From contig CAWFAS010000002.1 of NCBI GenBank assembly GCA_963813895.1, forward strand, positions 330,934 to 394,933: 64,000 nt of DNA. Reading direction: 5' to 3'. The notes beneath the pieces were generated by a model, which had not been told where the DNA came from, did no database searches, and worked only from the letters and a program-made list of their open reading frames with translations. This document shows, piece by piece, positions 1 to 8,256 of the stretch; the first letter of the stretch is position 1; the number at the start of each line of letters is the position of its first letter. The position numbers and the translations under genes were made by a program. The stretch is from DASZWJ01 sp963813895. Its GTDB lineage: Bacteria; Pseudomonadota; Gammaproteobacteria; JAURND01.

Positions 1-418
1 TATAAATATCGGCGCCCATCGCCTGCAGACCTTTTAAATGCACATCCACTGGCCGTGAACCAATGGCGCATCCACCCGGAAGAGAAACAACCGCCTCACC
101 GTATCTAGCTAACAGAGGTCCAAGCACTAAGATGGAAGCACGCATGGTTTTAACTAATTCATAAGGAGCTAGAAATTCTTTTACAGGGGAAGGATAAACC
201 ATTATCTGCCCTTTCTCATTACGCTCCAATTGGGATCCGAGTTTGCGCAATAAGCTTAAGGTGGTGGTAATATCTTTTAAATGAGGAACATTATTCAGTA
301 TGGTAGGTTCAGTAATTAACAAGGTAGCGAATAGAATGGGCAATGCAGCATTTTTTGCACCTGATATGACTACATCTCCTTGCATGGGGATGCCACCGGT
401 AATTAATAATTTTTCCAT
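1..418 (-). CDS. murA: UDP-N-acetylglucosamine 1-carboxyvinyltransferase, N-terminal part (cut by window edge)
   Basis: MurA transfers enolpyruvate from PEP to UDP-GlcNAc, the first committed step of peptidoglycan synthesis in the cytosol. About 139 N-terminal residues are visible. The start reads MEKLLITGGIPMQGD, followed by the SGAKNAALP motif with the conserved substrate-binding Lys22 and Asn23. GGCAIGSRPVD follows, with the catalytic, fosfomycin-reactive Cys at residue 117 (Cys115 in E. coli). The gene runs off the left edge. It is the last visible gene of the leftward mlaFEDCB run, as in E. coli, but the small BolA-like ibaG that lies between mlaB and murA in enterics is absent (30-bp gap only). 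Confidence 0.95.
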   Translation of the reverse strand, partial: MEKLLITGGIPMQGDVVISGAKNAALPILFATLLITEPTILNNVPHLKDITTTLSLLRKLGSQLERNEKGQIMVYPSPVKEFLAPYELVKTMRASILVLGPLLARYGEAVVSLPGGCAIGSRPVDVHLKGLQAMGADIY

Positions 419-448
419 AGCTGCTCCAAAAATAAGCGAGAATCATTT

Positions 449-766
449 TTAATCATTGATCAAAGGTTGTAGTGATAAGATTTTATCTAACCGACTTAAA
501 CGGGCAATATCCATTAACTGCGGGGGTATATTAATAAAACTGGCAGACTTACCGAGGCTATGTGCATATCTGGCCCATGCCGTTAATAAAGCCAAGGCCG
601 CACTATCACTGCGGGTAACCTCTTTAAAATCAAACAAGGGTTCCGTGACATTTTTCAGTAACTGGATTCCCTGGTCACGTAAAGTCGGAACCGTAGCGAA
701 GCTCAAAACACCGCTCACCTGGATACGGGTGCCATTTTGACTGATTTTAATTTCGGCTGCTGTCAT
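449..766 (-). CDS. mlaB: STAS-domain protein of the Mla lipid transporter
   Basis: The product is about 105 residues, a single STAS domain with no membrane segment. In E. coli MlaB binds the ATPase MlaF at the inner membrane and stabilises the MlaFEDB complex. Visible STAS features are the beta-rich N-terminus (VSGVLSFATVP) and the loop DFKEVTRSDSAALALL, in which Asp-Ser precedes the conserved helix. The start at MTAAEIKIS is chosen. An in-frame ATG six codons upstream is an alternative. It lies at the end of mlaFEDCB and just ahead of murA, which supports the call despite the low sequence conservation of the family. Confidence 0.85.
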   Translation of the reverse strand: MTAAEIKISQNGTRIQVSGVLSFATVPTLRDQGIQLLKNVTEPLFDFKEVTRSDSAALALLTAWARYAHSLGKSASFINIPPQLMDIARLSRLDKILSLQPLIND

Positions 767-795
767 ACTAATCTCATATAACAATTCTGGATAAG

Positions 796-1398
796 CTATT
801 GTAAACTCGCATTACGCGATTTCAGACGATCTATTAACCCACTCATTCCCTGAGTACGCAATATATCTGCGAATTGTGAACGGTAGTTGTCTACCAAGCT
901 AACTCCCTCAACACTAAAATCGTAAACTTTCCATTGGCCATTAGAAAGTGCTAAGCGATAGGAGACAGATATATTTTGACCGCTGTTCTGGACAATCGCA
1001 CTGTTTACCTGCACCCGATTACCATTTACTCCGCCACGGATAGGATAAAATTGTACTTTTTGATTGGAGTAAGAAGACAGCGCCGTAGAATAAGTTCTGG
1101 TGACAAAGTAAGTAAATTGATTTTTAAATTGAGACCGTTGTTCAGGAGTTGCCTGTGCCCAATAGCGCCCAATTACCTGCTGCGACATTAAGTCCAGGTC
1201 AGCATGGGGTAATAATATAGTACGCACTAATCTGTATAAGGATTGTGAATTGCGGTTGGAAGTTTCTTTTAGTGCCTCCAACATCTGGTTAGTAGTCGAT
1301 TGCAGCATATCTACAGGCGAAGTTGCAGCGCCTGCAAATATGCTCCACAGCATAACCCAGGATAATAGAACCACCTTTATTGAATTTTTTGCCTTCAT
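796..1398 (-). CDS. mlaC: Periplasmic phospholipid-binding protein of the Mla system
   Basis: MlaC shuttles phospholipid between the outer-membrane MlaA complex and MlaFEDB at the inner membrane. The 200-residue product has a signal peptide (basic MKAKNSIKV, hydrophobic stretch, AGAA end near residue 25) followed by the MlaC/Ttg2D domain. That domain includes LMSQQVIGRYWAQATPEQR and FKNQFTYFVTRTYSTAL, typical of the family. The C-terminal part carries the GQWKVYDFSVEGVSLVDNYR block, which is highly characteristic. Length fits the family (about 200-215). It sits 21 bp downstream of mlaD in the same operon. Confidence 0.95.
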   Translation of the reverse strand: MKAKNSIKVVLLSWVMLWSIFAGAATSPVDMLQSTTNQMLEALKETSNRNSQSLYRLVRTILLPHADLDLMSQQVIGRYWAQATPEQRSQFKNQFTYFVTRTYSTALSSYSNQKVQFYPIRGGVNGNRVQVNSAIVQNSGQNISVSYRLALSNGQWKVYDFSVEGVSLVDNYRSQFADILRTQGMSGLIDRLKSRNASLQ

Positions 1399-1419
1399 TT
1401 TGAGATCTCCATAAAATAT

Positions 1420-1917
1420 TTAATGGGCTACTGCGTTTTCCTTATCCGTGTCTTTATCTTTGCCTTGCATATTATAAATAAACTGGCCAATAAGTTTTTC
1501 GAGAATAACCGCTGGCTGGGTATTTTCAATAACATCACCTTCTTTGAGAAAAGTATCAGCATATCCGGGGTTTAAATTAACGTAATTGGCACCTAATAAA
1601 CCCTGGGTATAAATATTGGCTGAAGTATCAGTGGGTAGATTATCTTTAGTTTTCAGTAAAGATAACGTTACCTTTGCTCGAAAGCTGGTATGATCCAATT
1701 CAATACGTTTCACCTCACCCACCCATACCCCCGCAATCATCACTGGCGCCCGCACTTTTAGGCCCCCCACATTATCAAACTCAGCTGTAACGGTATAAAA
1801 GCTCTGTTTAGTAGTATAGCTCGTCAGACCGCTAACTTTAATGGCCAGGAAAATCAAAGCGATAACTCCCAGAACCATAAAAAAACCAACCGATGTCTCT
1901 ATAACTTTTTTTGTCAC
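1420..1917 (-). CDS. mlaD: MCE-domain lipid transport protein of the Mla system
   Basis: The product is 165 residues: one N-terminal transmembrane helix (about residues 7-27), then one MCE domain (about 40-120), anchored in the inner membrane and facing the periplasm. MlaD forms the hexameric ring through which lipid passes to or from MlaC. Visible MCE landmarks are FDNVGGLKVRAPVMIAGVWVGEV and GLLGANYVNLNPG. The short polar C-terminal tail (GKDKDTDKENAVAH) is usual in length. The stop of mlaE lies 1 bp before this start, indicating tight translational linkage. Confidence 0.95.
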   Translation of the reverse strand: MTKKVIETSVGFFMVLGVIALIFLAIKVSGLTSYTTKQSFYTVTAEFDNVGGLKVRAPVMIAGVWVGEVKRIELDHTSFRAKVTLSLLKTKDNLPTDTSANIYTQGLLGANYVNLNPGYADTFLKEGDVIENTQPAVILEKLIGQFIYNMQGKDKDTDKENAVAH

Positions 1918-1918
1918 G

Positions 1919-2704
1919 CTACCACCCTTTTAACATCACGGAAGTGAGAATAAAATCCAGCGCCAATACCGCAAGTGAAGAATAAACGACTGTTTTGGTC
2001 GTTGCTCGACTAATACCCGCGGCATTCGGTACAGTATAATAGCCTTGATATACAGCAATCCAGGTCATTACAAAACCGAACACAAGGCTCTTTATCAATC
2101 CGTTGACAACATCTAGTCTAAAGGTAACCGCAGCCTGCATATTGCTCCAGAAAGAACCTGCATCTACCCCTAACCATTTAACCCCTACTAAATAGCCACC
2201 AAAGATGGCAACCATATCAAAAATCATGGTCAAGACGGGCATAGAAATAAAACCAGCCCATAAACGCGGTGAGATAATCCGCCACAAGGGATCCACCGCC
2301 ATCATTTCCATACTATCCAGTTGGTCAGTAGCCCGCATCAATCCAATTTCCGCTGTTAATGCGGTTCCTGCACGTCCTGCAAATAATAAAGCCGTAATGA
2401 CAGGACCTAGTTCGCGGGTAACACTTAACGCTAACAATTGTCCTAATTCCTGAGCGGCTCCGAATCGCTGTAAGGTATTAAAACCCTGCAGGGAGACTAC
2501 CATCCCAATAAATAAACCGGATAACATCACAATGACTAGTGATAACACACCTACAAAATATATTTCCGCTCGCAACAAGTCAAAACTTTGCGCGAAACGT
2601 GGGCGTCTTATCAGTGTGCGACATAAAAATAAACCCGACAACCCTAAACGCTGACATACAATTAAACCAAAACGTCCTAAGGATTGCACTTGATCTAGCA
2701 ACAT
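1919..2704 (-). CDS. mlaE: Mla ABC transporter permease
   Basis: This is the integral inner-membrane permease of the MlaFEDB phospholipid transporter (MlaE/YrbE family), 261 residues with about five or six hydrophobic segments. Family signatures visible are GLFIGMVVSLQG, the LGPVITALLFAGRAGTALTAEIG region around residues 95-120 (with the coupling sequence that contacts MlaF) and the MDQLDSMEMMAVDP-like block. It overlaps the 3' end of mlaF by 10 bp and is followed 1 bp later by mlaD, so the five genes are probably co-translated. Confidence 0.96.
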   Translation of the reverse strand: MLLDQVQSLGRFGLIVCQRLGLSGLFLCRTLIRRPRFAQSFDLLRAEIYFVGVLSLVIVMLSGLFIGMVVSLQGFNTLQRFGAAQELGQLLALSVTRELGPVITALLFAGRAGTALTAEIGLMRATDQLDSMEMMAVDPLWRIISPRLWAGFISMPVLTMIFDMVAIFGGYLVGVKWLGVDAGSFWSNMQAAVTFRLDVVNGLIKSLVFGFVMTWIAVYQGYYTVPNAAGISRATTKTVVYSSLAVLALDFILTSVMLKGW

Positions 2705-3510
2705 GACAAATCCTCCGCCAAGGCAACTGCTGGATAATTGAAAGGCACCGCCCCATCTGGCAGACCGTGAATAAACTGCTCTATCACGGGCGATTTATCA
2801 GCAAATAGCTTTTCCGGTTCACCTTCACCAATAATCCTGCCATCGGAAAGAATATAGACATAATCAGCGATACTGGCAGTCTCAACCACATCATGGGAAA
2901 CAATGACGGAAGTTAAACCCAGTGCATCATTAAGTTTTTTAATTAATTGTACCAATACCCCCATGGTTATGGGATCCTGGCCGGTAAAGGGTTCATCGTA
3001 TAACATAAGCTGAGGATCTAACATCAAAGCCCGAGCCATAGCAACGCGGCGCGCCATACCCCCCGACAATTCGCTGGCCATTAAGTTCCATGCGCCACGC
3101 AAACCCACTGCCTCCAGTTTCATCAGCACCAGATCGCGCAGCATATCTTCAGGAAAGTGGGTATGTTCTCTTAAGGGAAAGGCTACATTCTCGAATACAT
3201 TTAAATTGGTAAATAAGGCGCCACTTTGAAATAACATCCCCATCCTGCGACGGGCAATATATAATCTGCGCCGACTTAAATTGTTAATCTCTACCCCATC
3301 GACCATTATTTTTCCAGCTTTTGGCGGCAGTTGCCCACTCATCAACCGCAGCAGGGTCGTCTTCCCAGTGCCACTAGGTCCCATAATTGCTGTTATCTTG
3401 CCACGCTGAATATCTAAGTTTATATCTTGGAAAATAGGCCTGTTTCCCCGCATAAAGCACATATTACGTACAATAACTAACGGATCTATATCTCGGTTTG
3501 TAGAAATCAT
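2695..3510 (-). CDS. mlaF: Mla ABC transporter ATP-binding protein
   Basis: This ATPase drives the Mla phospholipid transporter. The 271-residue product has all ABC motifs: Walker A GPSGTGKTT (residues 44-52), signature ELSGGMARRVAMARAL, Walker B LMLYDEPFTGQDP and the H-loop VSHD. The ELSGGMARR variant and the GQDP D-loop are typical of MlaF. It is the first gene of the leftward mlaFEDCB-murA operon, and kdsD is divergent on the other side, the same arrangement as in E. coli apart from the missing yrbG. Confidence 0.96.
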   Translation of the reverse strand: MISTNRDIDPLVIVRNMCFMRGNRPIFQDINLDIQRGKITAIMGPSGTGKTTLLRLMSGQLPPKAGKIMVDGVEINNLSRRRLYIARRRMGMLFQSGALFTNLNVFENVAFPLREHTHFPEDMLRDLVLMKLEAVGLRGAWNLMASELSGGMARRVAMARALMLDPQLMLYDEPFTGQDPITMGVLVQLIKKLNDALGLTSVIVSHDVVETASIADYVYILSDGRIIGEGEPEKLFADKSPVIEQFIHGLPDGAVPFNYPAVALAEDLSCC

Positions 3511-3837
3511 GATGGATTCTAATTATAAATAACTGAAATTAAATATGGGAAGACATGAAGGAAGGAATACGTTGCCATAACAATCATCGCACAATTTATT
3601 TTTAGCTTTGGAAGGTTGCCGCTGCCAATGAATGGGCTGCTATAGCTGTCACCTGAGGCAGCGTTAAGGCGCCGCTGGGTTTAGATCCTTCATAAGGTTC
3701 AGGAAGTCAGCTCACATGAATGGGGTCATCACCTAAAATGGCGCCCTCATTCTTAATCTAAACTGATGTGAGTATAGCTGGAAATAGGAGGGTTGTATAG
3801 TCTATAATACGGCACTTAAAACAAAAAACGCAAAACA
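3511..3837. promoter_or_regulatory. Divergent intergenic region mlaF / kdsD with a candidate promoter
   Basis: This 327-bp region separates the divergent mla and kds-lpt operons, so promoters for both are expected here. A perfect TATAAT lies at 3803-3808 on the plus strand, 30 bp ahead of kdsD, but no convincing -35 element is seen at the right distance. A GC-rich stretch near 3655-3685 (GGCAGCGTTAAGGCGCCGC) may form a small hairpin. No coding potential is seen. Confidence 0.4.
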
Positions 3838-4815
3838 ATGAACCCTGAAAAATTCTATCAATCTGCCTTAGCTGTTATCGATATAGAAGCCCGCGCGATC
3901 AATAGTCTTAAGGAGAGAATTGATACACAGTTTGCAACCGCTTGTGAGTATCTCCTCGACTGTAATGGACGCATTATTGTAACCGGTATGGGTAAATCTG
4001 GCCATATCGCTCGCAAAATTGCCGCTACCTTTGCCAGCACTGGCAGTCCCTCTTTTTTTATACATGCGGCGGAAGCCAATCACGGCGATTTAGGTATGAT
4101 TGCTCGCAATGACGTGGTGCTGGCACTCTCCAATTCTGGAGAAACAGCCGAGATCATCAGTATGTTGCCGTTGATTAAGCGTTTAAACATGCCCTTGATC
4201 TGCTTAAGTGGTAAAGCCAATTCTACCTTGGCGAAGGCAGCCACCGTGTATATCAATACCAGTATTCCAGAGGAAGCTTGCCCACTGGGTTTAGCCCCTA
4301 CTTCCAGCACTACTGCTGCATTGGTGATGGGAGATGCGCTGGCAATCACCCTATTAAAAGCCAAAGGATTTACTGCGCAAGATTTTGCGCTATACCACCC
4401 AGGCGGCCAGATAGGCAGGCGCTTGTTATTACGCATTACTGATGTCATGCGTACCGGTAATTTTATTCCTAAAATCCATGAAGACGCTGCTTTGAATGAT
4501 GCTTTAATTGAAATGACGCAAAAAAGTTTAGGAATGACAACTATTGTCGACCATGAAAATCGCCTGCAGGGGATTTACACCGATGGTGATTTGCGCCGCA
4601 CTTTAAACCACGGGCTTGATGTACATGCCACAAAAATCAAAGAGGTCATGACCACGAGCTGTAAATCCATACCCATGAATAAATTGGCAGCTGAGGCATT
4701 ACATATTATGGAAACTTTTAAAATAACGGCACTTACCGTTATTGATGAGGACAATAAAGTGATTGGCTTAGTACATATGCATGATTTACTGAGCGCTGGC
4801 TTGGGGCTGGCTTAA
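3838..4815 (+). CDS. kdsD: D-arabinose 5-phosphate isomerase
   Basis: The enzyme interconverts D-ribulose 5-phosphate and D-arabinose 5-phosphate, the first step of Kdo synthesis for lipid A inner core. The 325-residue product has an N-terminal SIS sugar-isomerase domain (about 35-190) and two C-terminal CBS domains (about 205-325). The SIS part holds VTGMGKSGHIARKIAATFASTG and HGDLGMI. LGLAPTSSTTAALVMGDALA and DFALYHPGGQIGRRLL are strongly diagnostic. It is the first gene of the rightward kdsD-kdsC-lptC-lptA-lptB run and is 18 bp from kdsC. Confidence 0.97.
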   Translation: MNPEKFYQSALAVIDIEARAINSLKERIDTQFATACEYLLDCNGRIIVTGMGKSGHIARKIAATFASTGSPSFFIHAAEANHGDLGMIARNDVVLALSNSGETAEIISMLPLIKRLNMPLICLSGKANSTLAKAATVYINTSIPEEACPLGLAPTSSTTAALVMGDALAITLLKAKGFTAQDFALYHPGGQIGRRLLLRITDVMRTGNFIPKIHEDAALNDALIEMTQKSLGMTTIVDHENRLQGIYTDGDLRRTLNHGLDVHATKIKEVMTTSCKSIPMNKLAAEALHIMETFKITALTVIDEDNKVIGLVHMHDLLSAGLGLA

Positions 4816-4833
4816 CCAAATGTACTTGATACT

Positions 4834-5355
4834 ATGGAAATAATAAACGAAAAAGCTGCTAAAATCAGATTGTTATTATTAGATGTCGACGGAGTACTCA
4901 CTGACCGTAAAATTTATTTCACTGATACGGGCCATGAATACAAAGCCTTTAACTTGCATGATGGCCTTGGCATAAAATTACTAATACGCTCTGGGGTCGA
5001 AGTGGGGATTGTTACTTCCCGCCAGTCGTCCATAGTGCAAAAGCGGATGCAGGAGTTAGGCGTTAAATATGTCTATCAGGGACAAAGCGATAAAAACATC
5101 GCATTAGAACATATAACCCAAACGTTAAAGCTTAGTTTAAGTCAAGTTGCTTATGCAGGAGATGATCTACCCGACCTGCCTGTTATTCGTAAAGTCGGCC
5201 TAGGGATCGCCGTAGCTGACGCGACAAAGTTTGTTCGACACCATGCAGATTATTGCACACAACTTGTGGGCGGTCAGGGTGCCGTCCGTGAAATCTGCGA
5301 ACTGATCATGCAATCACAAGGGACTTTAAATACTCTTTATGAACAGTACTTATGA
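4834..5355 (+). CDS. kdsC: 3-deoxy-D-manno-octulosonate 8-phosphate phosphatase
   Basis: KdsC removes phosphate from Kdo-8-P to give Kdo. It is a HAD-superfamily C0-type phosphatase, 173 residues. The nucleophile/acid motif is DVDGVLTD (Asp17, Asp19); VTSRQSS provides the motif II Ser/Thr region, and the AYAGDDLPDLP block is the Mg-binding motif III. HADYCTQLVGGQGAVREICELI is the usual C-terminal KdsC sequence. It lies between kdsD and lptC, as in enteric bacteria. Confidence 0.97.
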   Translation: MEIINEKAAKIRLLLLDVDGVLTDRKIYFTDTGHEYKAFNLHDGLGIKLLIRSGVEVGIVTSRQSSIVQKRMQELGVKYVYQGQSDKNIALEHITQTLKLSLSQVAYAGDDLPDLPVIRKVGLGIAVADATKFVRHHADYCTQLVGGQGAVREICELIMQSQGTLNTLYEQYL

Positions 5356-5389
5356 ATTTTATGACCGTGCCCACTGATGCATACTTCCT

Positions 5390-6013
5390 ATGACAATATT
5401 TAGCCGTATCCCCAGCAAAACTGCCCTTTTGAGCCTGTTGTTAATAGCTTCATTAATTTTAAGTGGCTGGCTTGCGCGCAATTTACTTATCAGCTCCAAC
5501 AATGTGAAAAGCAATCAGGCTAATACCCCTGATGCTTTTATGACCGGAATGCACTATACGCAATATGATCCTCAAGGAAAATGGAAAAGCAGTTTAGACG
5601 CTGAACGCATGGTGCACTACTCTGCACAAGATACAGCGGTATTTGATAAGCCGGTGATGGTTTCACGCGACGAAAACCAACTAACTTGGATCATTAGCGC
5701 CAATCACAGCACCACTAAACATGGCAGCAATATCGTCTATTTAAAAGATAATGTTCAAATACAACGTTTTGATGCTACCAATCAAAAAAACCTGGATTTA
5801 ATTACCAGCACCTTAACTGCTTACCCCAAACAACACACTATGGAAACTAACCAACCAGTAACTATCGTGCAACCTGGTAGCGTGGTCAATGCCGTGGGGC
5901 TAACTGGCAATATGCAAACTGGGGATATTAACCTACTTTCTAACACACACGGCGTGTATCAAGAAGTTGCTAAAAATGTCGCAAACGATCAACAAAAATC
6001 TAGTGTTAAATAA
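5390..6013 (+). CDS. lptC: LPS export ABC transporter periplasmic protein LptC
   Basis: This single-pass inner-membrane protein passes LPS from LptB2FG to LptA. The 207 residues comprise a transmembrane helix (about 12-32, SLLLIASLILSGWLARNLL) and a periplasmic beta-jellyroll. The domain shows DAFMTGMHYTQYDPQGKWK, the VYLKDNVQIQR strand, and LTSTLTAYPKQHTMETNQPVTI, the part of LptC usually best conserved. It is slightly longer than E. coli LptC (191). Its place between kdsC and lptA is the standard order. Confidence 0.93.
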   Translation: MTIFSRIPSKTALLSLLLIASLILSGWLARNLLISSNNVKSNQANTPDAFMTGMHYTQYDPQGKWKSSLDAERMVHYSAQDTAVFDKPVMVSRDENQLTWIISANHSTTKHGSNIVYLKDNVQIQRFDATNQKNLDLITSTLTAYPKQHTMETNQPVTIVQPGSVVNAVGLTGNMQTGDINLLSNTHGVYQEVAKNVANDQQKSSVK

Positions 6014-6125
6014 AAATTTTCTGTCTTTTTATTTTACTGATTTCTTATACTCGATACAGGCTTATGTCCTTGGTTTTTTGTATTTAACAATATCCTGCTA
6101 TTTAATCGGGTGAGTGGAGCTGCTG

Positions 6126-6653
6126 ATGCATAAATTTCGCAAAAATATAAGTCTATTGCTACAAATAATCCTTGGATTTTCTATATTAATATCCTCTATA
6201 GCCAGCTGGGCGCTAAGCACAGACAGTAATCAGCCAGCGCATTTTGTTGCCGATAAAGTGCAATTTAATCAAAAAACGGGCATTAATGTTTTCATCGGCC
6301 ATGTAACAATGAGTCAGGGCACCACTCATCTGACGGCAGATAAGCTGACGGTTTACAATGCTGCGCATGGCAGAATAATAAAAGCCGTTGCCATTGGCGA
6401 GCTAGCCCACTATTCTACTTTACCTGACGACCAAAAACGCTTAATGGATGCCTTCGGCAAAACAATTGAATATTATCCTCAGGAACGAAAAGCCATTATT
6501 CTAGGTAATGGTACTGTCATCCAAGGATCTAATCGCTTTAACGGAGAACACATAATCTACGAGATGGATAAGCAACTAGTCACCTCCCTTCCAACCAATT
6601 CTAATATACAGTCAGTACTAGTATTGCAGCCCCAAGATCTACCCGGCCAATGA
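6126..6653 (+). CDS. lptA: LPS transport periplasmic bridge protein LptA
   Basis: LptA monomers stack into the periplasmic bridge between LptC and LptD. The product is about 175 residues with an N-terminal signal sequence (hydrophobic residues 11-30, ending ASWA) and an OstA/jellyroll domain. VADKVQFNQKTGINVFIGHVTMSQGTTHL is the usual repeated-strand pattern. The ATG at 6126 is preferred because GGAG lies 6 bp upstream (6116-6119). A GTG at 6114 would overlap that ribosome-binding site. The stop is 1 bp from lptB. Confidence 0.93.
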   Translation: MHKFRKNISLLLQIILGFSILISSIASWALSTDSNQPAHFVADKVQFNQKTGINVFIGHVTMSQGTTHLTADKLTVYNAAHGRIIKAVAIGELAHYSTLPDDQKRLMDAFGKTIEYYPQERKAIILGNGTVIQGSNRFNGEHIIYEMDKQLVTSLPTNSNIQSVLVLQPQDLPGQ

Positions 6654-6654
6654 T

Positions 6655-7380
6655 ATGAGTAAACTTCAAGCAATTAATTTAGAAAAACAGTACAAACGTC
6701 GCAAAGTAGTGAAGGATGTTAATATCCACATCAGCAATAATGAGATCGTAGGATTACTAGGCCCCAATGGTGCTGGAAAGACCACCAGTTTTTACATCAT
6801 AGTGGGATTAATTACCTGTGACCAAGGGAAAGTGATGCTGGATGATGCGGATATCACCCAATCTCCCATGCATGTCCGAGCTCGCCTGGGCATTGGCTAT
6901 TTGCCACAAGAATCTTCCATTTTTCGCAAATTGACAGTAGCGCAAAACATTATGGCTATCTTGCAGTTGCGCAAAAATCTGAAAAAAATTCAACGCTTAG
7001 AATTAATGGACAGTCTAATGCAAGAATTCCATATTGCCCATCTCAAAGATAATTACGGTTATACTCTATCAGGAGGCGAACGTCGTAGAGTCGAGATAGC
7101 CCGAGCACTAGCTATGGAACCCCGCTTCATCCTGCTGGACGAACCCTTCGCTGGTATTGATCCGATCTCGGTCATAGATATCAAACGTATCATTCTGCAT
7201 CTGCGGGATCGCGGCATTGGTGTACTCATCACAGACCATAATGTACGAGAAACACTAGATATATGTCAGCGTGCCTATATAGTCAGCGAAGGGGGTATTA
7301 TTGCCGATGGCTCTCCAGAGGTGATTTTATCCAATAAAAAGGTTCGAGAGGTATACCTGGGGCATGAGTTTGATTTATAA
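6655..7380 (+). CDS. lptB: LPS export ABC transporter ATP-binding protein
   Basis: LptB powers LPS extraction from the inner membrane with LptFG. The 241 residues have Walker A GPNGAGKTT (36-44), Q-loop LPQESSIFRKLTVAQNI, signature YTLSGGERRRVEIARAL, Walker B FILLDEPFAGIDPISV and switch His in LITDHNVRET. The sequence SIFRKLTV and the HNVRETL block identify LptB among ABC ATPases. It closes the kds-lpt operon; the rpoN gene that follows lptB in enterics is missing. Confidence 0.97.
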   Translation: MSKLQAINLEKQYKRRKVVKDVNIHISNNEIVGLLGPNGAGKTTSFYIIVGLITCDQGKVMLDDADITQSPMHVRARLGIGYLPQESSIFRKLTVAQNIMAILQLRKNLKKIQRLELMDSLMQEFHIAHLKDNYGYTLSGGERRRVEIARALAMEPRFILLDEPFAGIDPISVIDIKRIILHLRDRGIGVLITDHNVRETLDICQRAYIVSEGGIIADGSPEVILSNKKVREVYLGHEFDL

Positions 7381-7528
7381 TGTGACCAAATTATTACAAA
7401 ATACCCAACGGCCATAGATTAGCCGCAATGGGAGTTGCGGGAACAACAAGACTGGCAAATAAAAATCTAGTCTGGAGTCGCTTTCAATAAAGCTTACCGC
7501 GAAGAAAGCAGTTTCCACTTTGGAGTTA

Positions 7529-7709
7529 GGGGTTGTGCAATAATAACTTTTCACTTTTAGTGCTTATATTAGGCTCATATTTGAATGTTTTATCCCTAAG
7601 AAAAATGTGCGCATAGTCGTTCTATGTAAGCGTTTTTCTTAGGGAGAAAGCGTTCAAAGATGAGCCTAAGATGAGTGCTAAAAGTGAAAAGTTATTATTG
7701 CACAACCCC
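7529..7709. repeat. 181-bp palindromic (MITE-like) element
   Basis: The sequence starts with GGGGTTGTGCAATAATAAC and ends with its reverse complement. The arms stay similar over about 75-80 bp (TTTTCACTTTTAG, AGGCTCAT, CCCTAAGAAAAA), so nearly the whole element folds back on itself. The flanking trinucleotide TTA is present on both sides (7526-7528 and 7710-7712), compatible with a target-site duplication. It fills half of the 364-bp gap between lptB and hpf, where rpoN stands in enterics. The remaining 7381-7528 shows no gene. No transposase is encoded. Confidence 0.8.
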
Positions 7710-7744
7710 TTACTGCACACTTTCCACACTGAGGAGTACTACCT

Positions 7745-8041
7745 ATGGCTATTCCTATAAGATTCACCTGCCTTAAAACTGAAGCCACCGAAGCATTACG
7801 AAAATTCACTGAAGATAAATTTTCCCGTCTGCAAAAATATGCAGCTAATATCACCAACATTCATGTCATTTTTAGTGTGGATAAGCTTCGTCATATTGCA
7901 GAAGCGAATATTCATGCCCCTAAAACGGAAATTAATGCGAAAGCTGAATCAGATGATATGTATAAAACAGTTGATGTGTTAGTTGATAAATTAAGCAGGC
8001 AACTTGCCAAACATAAAGAAAAGATAACGGATCATAATTAA
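7745..8041 (+). CDS. hpf: Ribosome hibernation promoting factor
   Basis: This 98-residue protein is of the short HPF/RaiA family, which binds the 30S decoding region and promotes inactive 100S ribosomes in stationary phase. The family pattern is visible: IRFTCLKTEATEALRKFTEDKFSRLQKY, then IHVIFSVDKLRHIAEANIHAP and the C-terminal DMYKTVDVLVDKLSRQLAKHKEK helix. The start is supported by GAGGAG about 8 bp upstream. It heads a small nutrient-signalling run with hprK, EIIA and ptsH. Confidence 0.95.
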   Translation: MAIPIRFTCLKTEATEALRKFTEDKFSRLQKYAANITNIHVIFSVDKLRHIAEANIHAPKTEINAKAESDDMYKTVDVLVDKLSRQLAKHKEKITDHN

Positions 8042-8049
8042 TTACGACC

Positions 8050-8256
8050 ATGAAATCCTTTCCTACTGACGCAGCAAGCCTACTGAAACCGGAGCTTCCC
8101 TCTCCTACCAACGGAGAGGGCTTGGAACTAAAAAAGCTCGCGTTTTTAATCAATACATTTATGCTTAAAACGCCTTACCTTTCCCAAATCCTGCCCTATC
8201 AGGAAAAATGGCATACGTTACCCTCTGAACACCTACCTCAAAACTGGATTTTATGA
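8050..8256 (+). CDS. Small unknown ORF overlapping hprK by ATGA; part of its sequence is a genomic repeat
   Basis: A 68-residue open frame fills the gap between hpf and hprK, and its stop overlaps the hprK start (ATGA). No clear ribosome-binding site precedes it. Residues about 10-27 (SLLKPELPSPTNGEGLEL) look like translated palindromic repeat DNA related to the CTTCCCCCGC family of this genome. The remainder (KTPYLSQILPYQEKWHTLP) is not recognised. It may be a short real gene that couples translation to hprK, or the decayed remnant of the N-terminal domain that full-length HPr kinases carry. Function unknown. Confidence 0.35.
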   Translation: MKSFPTDAASLLKPELPSPTNGEGLELKKLAFLINTFMLKTPYLSQILPYQEKWHTLPSEHLPQNWIL

